A stretch of DNA of 24,141 nucleotides from Baffinella frigidus (Eukaryota; Cryptophyceae; Cryptomonadales; Baffinellaceae): NCBI GenBank assembly GCA_026770585.1, contig MU647037.1:56009-80149 (forward strand), in the 5' to 3' direction. The position numbers were made by a program, and so were the translations under genes. Positions within the stretch are counted from its first letter, which is position 1. Each line of letters opens with the position of its first letter. Under the pieces are notes generated by a model that made no database searches, was not told the DNA's origin, and was given only the letters and a program-made list of their open reading frames with translations. Positions 9,065 to 19,900 of the stretch are shown piece after piece.

Positions 9065-9277
9065 CACCCTACACCTTACGCCCTACGCCCAACTTCATCA
9101 TCCCGACATCCGCCGGCTCCTACTACACCACCCATAATGGCTCCAACTACCCCCCCTCCCCCAAACTTAAACTTCCTCGCTCCCGGCTTCTACTACATCG
9201 CCTCTAATGGCTCCAACTACCCCCCCCAAAAAACTCAAACTTCCTCGCCCCCGCGCAACCTGGCATCCTCGTGTGGG

Positions 9278-9488
9278 TACAGGGGTACCTCGCTCATAAG
9301 AAACGACCACCCCCCTAGGACCACCATAGGGCCCTACTGTAGGGTCCTAGGGGGCGTTGGTTTCTTATGAGCGAGGTAGTACAGGGGTACCTCGTTCATA
9401 AGAAACGACCACCCCCCTAGGACCACCATAGGGCCCTACTGTAGGGTCCTAGGGGGCGTTGGTTTCTTATGAGCGAGGTACCCCTGTA
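9278..9488. mobile_element. Two CAGGGGTACC MITEs in tandem
   Basis: 9278-9378 (right end truncated after gcgaggta) and 9380-9488 are almost identical and abut with one base between, so this is a tandem duplication of the element rather than two insertions. A further eroded arm is at about 9540-9567. Confidence 0.93.
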
Positions 9489-9577
9489 GACCGAGCTCAC
9501 TGGTCCACCTTTCAGAGAATGGAGAGTGGGGGGGGCGCTTTCTTATGCCAGAGGTTCCCCCGTAGACCGCACTACGT

Positions 9578-9668
9578 GGACCACTTTCAGAGAGTGGTGT
9601 CCACTTAGTGAGAGCGGTGTCCACTTAGGTGAGAGTGGCGTCCACTTAGGTGAGCGTGGTCCACTGAG
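9578..9668. repeat. ~22-bp tandem repeat
   Basis: gagagtggtgtccacttagg, four degenerate units, between the MITEs and the minus-gene stop. Confidence 0.85.
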
Positions 9669-9684
9669 TGCCGTCACGTACCCT

Positions 9685-9775
9685 CGAAGGGCGCGTCAAT
9701 CCTTCCTCGAAGGGCGCGTCAATCCTCGAAGGGCGAGTGGTCCCCCACTCGAACGCGTCCCCCCACTCGAAGGGC
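9685..9775 (-). repeat. Tandem copies of the minus-gene stop region
   Basis: gaagggcgcgtcaatcct and variants recur at about 9687, 9710, 9737 and next to the true stop at 9770. On the minus strand this is aggattgacgcgcccttc, the last codons with TGA. Confidence 0.8.
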
Positions 9776-9778
9776 GCG

Positions 9779-9916
9779 TCAATCCTCCTCTTCCCCGACG
9801 GATGGAAGCGAGCGGCCGGATCGCGCGCTCGCCAGGCTCCCGCCGCGAGAGGGTGCTCGCGTGAGCCGCATCATGTCCACGACCCCGCCGATGACCACTT
9901 CCGCCCCTTGTGCCCC
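9779..9916 (-). CDS. Minus-gene exon 8, terminal exon
   Basis: Acceptor cctcactcgcag; encodes GAQGAEVVIGGVVDMMRL, TRAPSRGGSLASARSGRS, LPSVGEEED and TGA. A start copy (GAQGAEVVI) with intact acceptor lies upstream at 10143-10169, and the stop region is tandemly copied just downstream (about 9685-9775). Confidence 0.82.
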   Translation of the reverse strand, partial: GAQGAEVVIGGVVDMMRLTRAPSRGGSLASARSGRSLPSVGEEED

Positions 9917-12900
9917 CTGCGAGTGAGGGTGTGGGGGGTGAGTTTTTTTTTTTTTGGTTTTTGTTTTTTGGGGTGGACCCAGCCCTCTCGCGAGCTCCCG
10001 TGAGGGTGAGGGTAAGGGGGGTTTGGTTTTTTTTTGTGTGGGGGGGGTGGTTTTTGGGGTGGACCCAGCCCTCTCGCGAGAGGGCACGCGCATCGTGTCT
10101 ATCGTCCTAAGCCCTAAACCCTCAACCCTCAACCCTAAAGCTGATTACAACTTCCGCCCCTTGCGCCCCCTGCGGGATGGGGGGGGGAGGGGGGGGGGGG
10201 GGGTTGGGGCTTGGGGTTTGGGTTTTGGGTTTTGGGTTTTGGGTTTTGGGGTTTGGGGTTTTTGGGCTTTGGGTTTGAGTTTTGGGTGTTGGGTTTTGAT
10301 TTTTGGGTTTGGGGTTTTGGGGTTTGGGGTTTGGGGTTTGGGGTTTGGGGTTTGGGTTTTGGGTTTTGTTTTTTGGGTTTTGGGTTTATGGTTTAGGGTT
10401 CTGGGTTCTGGATTTTGGGTTTTGGGTTTTGGGTTTTGGGTTTTGGGTTTTGGGTTTTGGGTTTGGGGTTTTGGGTTTGGGGTTTAGGTTAGGGTTTTGG
10501 GTTTAGGGTTTGGGGTGTATGTTGTATGGTTTAGGTTGAGAGTTTAGGTCTTGGGTGAGCTAGGGCGCAGCACGCGGGATGAGGTTTTAAGAATGTCGAG
10601 TCTGAATCACCTTGGATGAAAATGAAAGCACGCTCAACAGAGAGAAAGATATGGAGAGCGAGATGGAAAGCGAGAGCGAGCGAGCGAGAGGGCGAGAGGG
10701 AGGGAAGGAGGGAGGGAGGGAGGGAGGGAGGGAGGGAGGGAAGGATAGAGAGAGAGAGCGAGAGAGAGAGATCACAGGGGGGGCATAGAGCAAGGGTGCC
10801 GTTCGGCTGGATCGAGCACCTTGGGGACTTCGACGTTTGATCTTCCGCCGCGGGCACGGATCGAGGTTGTTCGCTGGTTTTGGGGTTTGGGTTTTGGGTT
10901 TTGGGTTTTGGGTTTTTGGGTTTTGGGTTTTGGGGTTTGGGGTTTTTGGTTTAGGGGGCAGGATCGCTCCCCAGTCAGCAACGGCCTTGTCCGTTTTTTC
11001 TTCGTTTTTTTCTTCACACCAGGCCGTGAAGTGGAATTTCAGTTATGAGTCTTGCTGTTAATTTGATACCAGTTCTGAGTCTTGTGGTTAATTTGATACC
11101 AGTTATGAGTCTTGTTGTTAATTTGATACCAGTTATGAGTCTTGTTGTTAATTTAATACCCAGATTTTTGGGGGTCAGCCTGGGCGTGGAAAGGATGAAA
11201 GGTTGCGTGTCACCGGGGACCGCACACTCAGTTACAGGGGTACCTCGCTCATAAGAAACGCCCCCCCCCTAGGACCACCGTAGGGCCCTGGGCATAGCCC
11301 TACTGTAGGGTCCTAGGAGGAGGAGGTTTCTTAAGAGCGAGGTACCCCTGTAGTACCACGCGACGCAACGTCGCGTTTTGAAATTTTCAGGGAGCCACGT
11401 GGCGTGGATATTCTTGGGTACAAACTATGCCCCTACGGATCGTAGTTTGGTACCAAGAAAGTTTTGTGCCAGCCTGGGCGTGGAAAGGATGAAAGGTTGC
11501 GTGTCACCGGGGACCGCACACTCAGTTAGTACCACGCGACGGAAATTTCAAGGGAGCTATGTGGCGTGGATATTCTTGGGTACAAACTGTGCCCCTACGG
11601 ACCGTATCGTAGTGGCATTTGCACTATGTACGTGAGGGTTCTTTACCAACGCCCTTTTTTCCCTTCAATCTTTGGTAACGCTGAAGACGTCAGAGGGGAT
11701 TCATCTCGGAAGATATCTGAATGAGTTCCGTTTAAATGGGAAGTTGCATAGGAGAAATCAGCAAGGCATCGTAAATTCAATTAGGCCTCCTAATTAAAAC
11801 GAAAACGCTCATTAGGGAACTGATTCAGTTATTTTTCGAGACGAGGATGCCACTCGGAGGGATCCGGATTTGAATTTGACCCCGGATCCCGGGCTATCAC
11901 TTGACCAAATTTACACCAGAAAATCCTTAAAGTTAATTATCCCTGGGCAAGTTGACTTTCGTTGAAAGGTCCGTAGTCCACCGTGTGGGGTTAGATACCT
12001 TGATGCGGCTGCGCATAAGATTGCGCGGACTGAAAGATTTCGTTAGGAAGTTGCATAGGATAAATTAGTACGGTAGAGTACATTCAATTAGGCCTCCTAA
12101 TTACACGAATGGGGCAGAAGCAGAAGCTAGAGAGAGAGAACGAGAGAGAGCGAGCGAGAGAGAGAGCGAGAGCGAGAGAGCGAGAGAGAGAGCGAGAGAG
12201 CGAGAGCGAGAGAGAGAGAGAGCGAGCGAGAGAGAGAGAGAGCGCGCGAGCGAGCGAGAGAGAGAACGAGCGCGAGACAGCAAGAGAAAGAGAGAGAGCG
12301 AGAGGGGGGGGAGGGTGGTGGGGGGGGTTGCATACCTCGATGGGACTGCGCATAAGATTGCGCGAAATAAAACTGATTCAAAATAAAACTGGTTATCTTT
12401 GAACTGATTCATCTATCTTTCGATGAGGATGGGTGGATACCTCGATGGGGCTGCGCATAAGATTGCGCAACCGGAGCGTCTCGGCCTTCTTCTCCGCGGT
12501 CTTCAGAATGATCGACGCCTCCTCTTCCTCCGACTTCTGCTCGAACCCACCACCTCCCGCGTCAGAGCTGGCTAGGGATCAGGCACCGGCAAGATAGCAC
12601 CCCACCCATAAGATGACACAAAACCTCCAACCCCCCAAAGTTAAAACCTCCAACCCCCCAAAGTTAAAACCTCCAACCCCCCAAAGTTAAAACCTCCAAT
12701 CCCCCAAAGTGCCAACCAGATTTGGCGCTACGGAACCTTGTCCGCAGGGAGCGAGACAAATGTACGACATTGTTGGCTGCCAACACAATCTCATCCCGCC
12801 AACACAATCTCATCCCGCCAGGTATTTAATTTAAATGCTTCAGAGTTCCCTGAATCAACAAAATTTACTACACAATTGGCCAATGCCAGTCACGTCCAGC

Positions 12901-15900
12901 CCCGGACGTGCTAACGTGTAGTAAATTTTGTACATTTGGGGAACTCCGAAGCATTTAAATCAAATACCTGGCGGGATGAAATCACCGCACAGTGATCGTC
13001 CTGCGTCCTATGTGATCGTCCTGCGTCCCGCGCAGCAGCAAAACGCGGTTTGCCTTTCGGCCTCGATGCAGGTGCTGCGCTGCTAAAACAAGTGGTCAAC
13101 CGTGCTAAGACCCACCGCCTCCCGCGTCAGGGTTCGTGCCATATCCCTGGCAACTTATGGCGTGCCTAATCCGTGGCCACTTATGGCGTTGGTGCCTTAT
13201 CTCCGGCCGCTTATGGCGTGACACGTGGACCGCACGAAGTGGATCACTCTCAGGCTCGCCCCTGAACCCTGACCACGCAGGGCTGGAGGGGGGGGGGGGT
13301 TCAAAAGTCATTTTTTCAAGAGAAAATTCAAAAGTCAATTTTGTGGAGAAAACGGCTCCAAGGGCGCCCTAATGGCTCAAAGGGTGCCCCTGGAATACCC
13401 CCACGTAGCGCCCTGTGTGGACCTGAACCCCAACCTCGTCACCGACGCACCCGCACTGCCGGAAGCTGGGCAGGCACTCCAAAGTTAACGGTAGCTGGCC
13501 AGGCCCTCAAAAGTTGACAGGTGTCAAAAGTTGACATGTGCGTACCACGAACCCAGTCAACTGAGGGAAAAGGCCTGTTTCCTACGTGAACCCATCCGGC
13601 CTGCAGGGACATCGGGCGTTCGCCTGCACGCTCACTACTTTAGACGTGATGGGGAGCAATCAAAAGTTGCCGCAAGGGCAGAAAGCACGAAAATCCGTGC
13701 TTTCTTGCAAAAGTTGACTCCAGGGTCCAGACAAGTTGACATTTGCGACTGCCTCCCCTCAGGTCTAGCGTAGCAAGGCTACCACGCCAGAGTGGAGGAG
13801 AAGGTTAATTTTTTAAAACCGCGTCTGGAAGCGGTTTTTGACTTTGAAGACTACTGCCTTGCAGGGCAATTGACTTCTGGCGACCCCTCCGAAGATTCTG
13901 GCGTGGTGCGGGTCACCCCCACGAGGCTATCCATGCGAACAGAATAAAAGGACATTGCAAAATTTGTGGGGAAATGATCACGTTTCCGTACGGATGTCCG
14001 TACGGAAACGTGATCAAATGCTGGCTTTTGGCGTGTTTCCTGGGCAATGATCGAATAATTAACTTATGTTTCTGTTCGCATGGATAGCCTCGTGTGGACC
14101 GTCCCCGGATATCCGGGGGGGGGTATCCGGGGGTAACGTGATCATTTCCAACACACGTTGAAGAAAAGGACCCAGTTCCCGTGCAAAAGTGTTCCCTGTA
14201 GCCTTTTGAGCGGCCGCCACTACCCCCAGCCCGGATTCTCAGCTTCCAAAGTTGTGCGGTGTGATAAAAAAACGGTGCTACCCCCTCCCTGGCGGTGTGA
14301 TAAAAAAACGGCGCCTCCTCTGGCGGTGTGATAAAAAAAACGGTGCTATGACCCCCTGGCGGTGTGGTCAAAAAACGGTGCTACCGCCCCCCGGCGGCCG
14401 CTGTTTTCTCGTGGCGCGGCTCAACTCCAGGCTGATAGTAATCTCATCGCGGCGAGTATCTATGATAAATACGCAAAGGCAACGAAATTTACTACACAGA
14501 TCGATCATACTAGTAGTTATTAAAACATGTGTGTAGTAATTTTCGCTGCCGGTGCGTATTTATCATAAGTACTCGTCCGGATGAAATCACGAAGACAAAA
14601 ACGAAGACCGCTCCAGGGCATAAGTGGGATTTTCATACACACTCGTGCGCGCCAAAAGTGTTTGGATGGCTTATCGTGGTATTGTAGAATTAGAGTTGGC
14701 TTGGATTCGGGGTCGGGTCGGCAAATTGAAAAAATAAATTTTATGCTATCTTCTTGTAGAAATGGGCTCCGCGCGGATTCAAGGTCAGGTCAGGAAAAAC
14801 GTCTTTTCGAGAAAAAAACGTCGAAAACGAACTTTTATGCTATCTTAGGCATGGGCAAGATGCCTAAAATAGAATCAACCACCCTCAAGATAGCACAAAA
14901 GTTCATTTTCGACGATTTTTTCTCAAAAGACGTTCCTGACCTCCTCACCTCACGTTTTAGAAATCCGCGCGGAGCCCATTTCTACAATATGCATGATACT
15001 GATGACCAGACAGCACCCCACCCATAAGATGCCACAAAACCTCCAACCCCCAAAGTTCAACCTCCAACCCCCCAAAGTTACCTTGATTTCTGCGTTCCAC
15101 GCTCTTGACATGGATGGGATGTTGTGTCCGTGTTCTGCGGTGGTGTTTGGTGTTTGGTGTTTGGTGTTTGGTGTTTGGGGGTTTGGGGTTTGGGGTTTGG
15201 GGAATGGCGTTTCGTGAGTCCGAAAGCGTCACACTGCGGCCAAGACTGGTCTAGTGCGTATCAAAGAGAGCCCTTGTTGAAATGAACCGTTTCAACAGCT
15301 GATCTCACCCAATCCTGGTGGAACTGGATCAACTCCCTTAATGCGCTCCCCCACTCGAGGCTAGAAGTGTAACTATTTTAAAAAAAAAACTTTACAAGTC
15401 CTTTACAAGTGGACCGCTGTGTAGTAATTTTCACAAAAATAGGGTCTTTTGGTCACGTATCTCAGGTTATAACCAGAGACACGTGACCAAGCCTGCCCGT
15501 GACTGGTACTAAATGTAACAACCCCACATTCAAAATGGTCCCACTTCCAGCCTCGAGTGGCCAGCCCGGGCAAAGACAGGGCATGACGTTCTAGCGCGTT
15601 CTCGAGCGCTTGAGCGCATTGAGCGAGTTCTTGATGCGATGCAAGCAAATCACGAAAACAGGACAGCCACAAAAAAATGGCTGCGCAAAGCGAAAAAAAA
15701 GGCTTCAGGTCCTCCCGTCGTGCATCCTCCCGCTTGAAAAGCTGTCACCCTTTTCCAGGCCTCGAGAATTCCAGCCATAATTTTGCCATGGTACTGCAAC
15801 CCATACCCCAAACTTAATCTCCATAGAAGTATTCATTAATTGCTTTTGGCGCAGCGAAATTTACTACACAACTGCTTTACTATTACTTTTATGAGCAAAT

Positions 15901-16964
15901 CGTGTAGTAATTTTCGTTGCCCAAAAGCAATTAATTAATACTTGTACGGAGATTAAACTGCAACCAGTCGGATGCCCCGCGGCATGTCTGGAGCGACAGT
16001 GCTGGGAAGTGTCAGAGGACACTTCCTGGTAGCGAACCCCCCGACCAGAGTGTGAGTGAGTGAGTGAGTGAGTGAGCGAGTGAGTGGGTGAGTGAGTGTG
16101 TAAGTGAGTGACTGTGCGAGTGAGCGTGTGAGTGAGTGAGTGAGTGAGTGAGCGAGCGAGTGAGTAGGTGAGTGAGTATGTGAGTGAGTGTATATTAGGA
16201 ACTGGTGTGTACCACGCAGCGGACCACACCGGGATTTCTCGAATAACATGTAGAGACTAATTCATAGGAACCTACGGCATGCAAAACCGCAGTACCCTAA
16301 GGCATGCATCACCGTAGGGACATAGGGGGGTTCCTACGGACCACGTTACGGAAAGGTGGTCCGAATCCTACAAAAAAAACCTTTCTCAGCATGTTGTACG
16401 GATCCGACTGCTGGCAGGCTGTCAACTTTTGAGGGTCTGGCCAGCTACCGTTGACTTTGGAGTGCCTGTCCAGCTACCAGCAGTGCGGGTGCGTCGGTGA
16501 CGAGGTTGGGTTTCGGATCCGAAAGGCGGATAGGAACGGACATTCGGGTTTGCAGGGGATCGCGGCTAGGTTTCGGTTTCCGGGATCTGGTTTCCGGAGT
16601 CTGGTGTTCGGTTTCCGGTTTCCGGTGTTCGGTTTTCGGTGTCCGGTTTCCGGGATTCGGACTGCGGGCGTCGGGCCTACGCTAGATCTGAGGATGGGCA
16701 CTCGCAAAAGTCAACTCCTCACAGCCGCGAGGTCAACTTTTGGAAGAATAGCCCGTTTTCGGGCTATTCTGCGAGGGTGTCAACTTATGATTGCTCCCGG
16801 TCACGTCTAAAGTAGTACCTCCAAGAAGCGCGTTCTGCATAATCGTCCCTCGGGCTATTCTGCGAGGGTGTCAACTTCGGACTGCGGGCGTCGGGCTCTG
16901 GGTTTCAGGGATGAGGGTTCAGAGAACGTCGGGCTGTGGGTTTCAGGGATGAGGGTTCAGAGAA

Positions 16965-16996
<32 letters not shown>

Positions 16997-19900
16997 GGTT
17001 TGGAGTTGAGGGTTTAGGGTTTAGGGTTTGGAGTTTAGGGTTTAGGGGTTGAGGGTTGAGGGTTGAGGGTTGAGGGTTTATGGGTTAGGGTTGAGGGTTG
17101 AGGGGTTGAGGGTTAGGTTTTGGGGGTTAGGGTGTGGGGTTTGAGATTTCGGGGGTTGGGATTTGGTTAAGAGTTAGGGGGTTGGGATTTGGTGTTAGGG
17201 GGTTGGGATTTGGTTAAGACCTCCAAGAAGCGCGTTCTGCATAATCGTCCCTCGGAATATCGACGACGTCGTGCTTCGACTCTTCCGCGTGCATAGGGAC
17301 TTGATCCAGTTCAACCAGGATTGGGTGAGATCAGCTGTTGAAACGGTTCATTTCAACAAGGGCTCTCTTTGATACGCACTAGACCAGTCTTGGCCGCAGT
17401 GTGACGCTTTCGGACTCACGAAACGCCATTCCCCAAACCTCAATTCGGGCTGCGGGCGTCGGGTTGTGGGTTTCGGGGGCCAACACCTCCAAGAAGCGCG
17501 TTCTGCATAATCGTCCCTCGGAATACCGACGACGTCGTGCTTCGACTCTTCCGCGTGATCTTGATTACACGTGCCCCCTCGGGCGGCGCGACCCACCTGA
17601 GAAAGGAGGGATCCGGTTTTCGGTTTTCAGGATCCGGTTTTCGGGTACGAGATCCGTTTTTCGGGTACGAACAGGACAGACAAAGCTGCTCCCGTTTGCA
17701 CTCTTCCGCGTGAACTGGACAACTCTTGCCCTCGAGCCACCTGGAAGAGATTGGGAATTTATTGCCAACCAAGCAGCGCCAGCACCGCAGATGCCCTACG
17801 CACCCACCTCAGGAGTGTGCGCCCGTCAGCCCCCCTCCCTCCCTCCCTCCCTCCCTCCCTTCCTCCCTCTCTCCCTCCCTTCCTCCCTCTCTTCCTCCTC
17901 CTGACTTCAACAGAGAGACGCGACCCACCTGAGAGGAGGACACTTGTGTTGAACTTATGACGTCGGGACTTATCTCAGAAAACGAGTTCTAAAACTCGTT
18001 TTCTTAAGTCAATTCCTCTACAAATTTGTCAACTTATGCGGAGAGTCAAGAATAAGTTGACGAATTCGTAGGGGAATTGACTTAAGAAAACGAGTTTTAG
18101 AACTCGTTTTCTGAGATAAGGACGTCAACTTAAGGCATCCGGAGAGGGCACGCACCAAGTGTCTCTATCTGAGATAGGACCACGCCAGAGTGCTGGCAGT
18201 ATGTGTTTAAACCGTGTCAGGACACGGTTGTTGACTTTTGAAAACTATTGCATTGAAAGGAAATTGACTTTTGGCGACCCCTTCGAAGACTCTGGCGTGG
18301 GAGTGTGAGCCAGACAGCTGCGATTCTGACTTCAACCGGTGTTTCGGGGATCTCTGCGTCGCTAGGGAGGGAGGGAGGGATGGAGGGAGGGAGGGAGGGA
18401 AGATGCTGATTGCAAGATCGTCTCCTGGAAGCCCTAGGACCAACACAGCCCAGTGTTGCTACACGACCCTGCATCCGAATCGTTACCGGGCATGACGCCG
18501 AGAAAAAAACGCCGGCCGCCACGCCTACCTGAATGGTACCCACTTAGCAGGGGCCAAGTCCCCCCCCCCCCGAAAATCCGGGGGGGGGTCCAATGGAATT
18601 CATAGCAATGGATAAGATTCTAGTACACGTAATTTGGATGGACTGTATCCGTGAAGCCTCGGGTGGCTGCTACGTGGGGATGCGACCATCAACCCTCACA
18701 GTCTGGGCAAATCGGGAAAAATGGCTCCAAAAATCCCCTTGGAGGCCGTCGGATTCCGACGGCCTCCAAGGGGACTTGGTGTTGTGGAATTTTTCGATTT
18801 TCCCAAGGTGCGAGGGTTGGTGGGAGAACGCACTCTCGCTTGAAGGCCCGCTCCATATCACTTTGAACATTCCTTTCGTTCATCGCCATGCACTGCTCGG
18901 CCTTCTCCCGCTCGTGCAGGAAGTTGTTGTAGATCCCCGCCACCCGCTCCTCGCACGACGCCCGATCTCGCGCTTGCCGTTCCTGCACATCGTTTCCCCA
19001 AGTCAATTTCCCCGCACATCCGGAATCCAGAAGACATCTCCAAATGATCCGTGTCCCCGCGACCCGCTCCTCGCACGATGCGCGGTCAATTTTTTCAAAG
19101 TTTCGAGCCCCAATCATTAAGGTTACGATGATAAGGTTGCGATCACGCGCGTGCCGTTCCTGTCCCGCATTCCCCTCACGTCAATCCGCCTGAAACCCCG
19201 GCAAAATTCGTTTCCCGAAAGGAGGTGACCCCCCACGAACACCCGGCATCCGCAAGTCAAAGGCCAATTTTATCCGGGAACAAGTATTTTTCTTTTAAAA
19301 AATCCGTACGAAAATTACCACACAATTGCTTCGGACGTGACCAGTTGTGTAGTAATTTTCATTGCCAGCTTTTAAAAGAAAAATACTTGTTCCCGGATAA
19401 AATTCCCCCAAACATCCGTCATCTACAAGCCAATCCCCCAAACACCCGCAAATCGCAGGAGAAGGGAAATCGCGCTTGCCATTCCTGACCCGCGTTTCCC
19501 CCAAACAAGCCCCCCCCCAGAAAGGAAGGGGTTTCAGTTTTCCGAAAGGGGTTCAGTTTCAGATACTTTTGCGGACCCATTTGTGCGGACCCCGGAAGTC
19601 GTCAGGTCACTCCGCGTCTCTTCGCGAGTTGGCGAGCGCACGCACCTCACGGGTTCCACTTTCCGCAACGTTTGCGGGCCCGGAAGTTCCCAGTTTGAGG
19701 ACGCGTAATTTTCCAAATTTTCGGAATGTCTTGAGGGCCCAGAATCCCCCAGGTCGTTCCGCGTCTCTGTCGCGAGAGCACGCTTATCTGGGGATACCTA
19801 TTTTTCTTTAGTTTGATGGCAAGGAAAACTACTACATAAATGCTTTAATATTACTCATAAGAACGATTTGTGTAGTAATTTTCCTTGCCATCAAACTAAA

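Larger units (their letters stand above)
13432..16815. repeat. Dispersed inverted copies (13.43-13.73 kb against 16.42-16.81 kb)
   Basis: gtcaccgacgcacccgcact and aactccaaagttaacggtag at 13.4 kb recur inverted at 16.42-16.51 kb; tactttagacgtgatgggga at 13.64 kb recurs inverted near 16.80 kb; the middles differ. Confidence 0.85.
15192..17440. repeat. Long inverted repeat pair (~145 bp arms)
   Basis: Arms about 15192-15340 and 17295-17440, nearly perfect (ttcgtgagtccgaaagcgtc against gacgctttcggactcacgaa). Confidence 0.93.

Noticed and set aside
9954-10487. 177-aa Gly/Phe/Trp/Leu-rich ORF
   Set aside because: Translation of the TTTTGGG array; the heptamer gives open frames by composition alone.
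11045-11254. Repeat protein gene (MSLVVNLIPV units)
   Set aside because: Open only because the repeat is 30 bp; no acceptor, donor or family support, and it runs into a MITE.
12553-12567. Longer minus-gene exon 6 beginning at 12553 or 12567
   Set aside because: Both give an open frame (SDAGGGG FEQ), but the first needs a GAG acceptor and the second the wrong phase from exon 4; the gcag at 12537 with microexon 15134-15082 fits better. Kept as an alternative.
15562-15700. Possible minus-strand exon (LLASHQELAQCAQALENALE)
   Set aside because: A helical-looking frame with a fair AG (tttgcgcag) at phase 1, but low GC3, only a weak GT (gtcatg), no boundary copies, and the phase chain is complete without it. 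Transcript data could revive it.
18593-19120. 175-aa plus-strand ORF
   Set aside because: Antisense to minus-gene exon 3, which has matching splice sites, phase and start copies.
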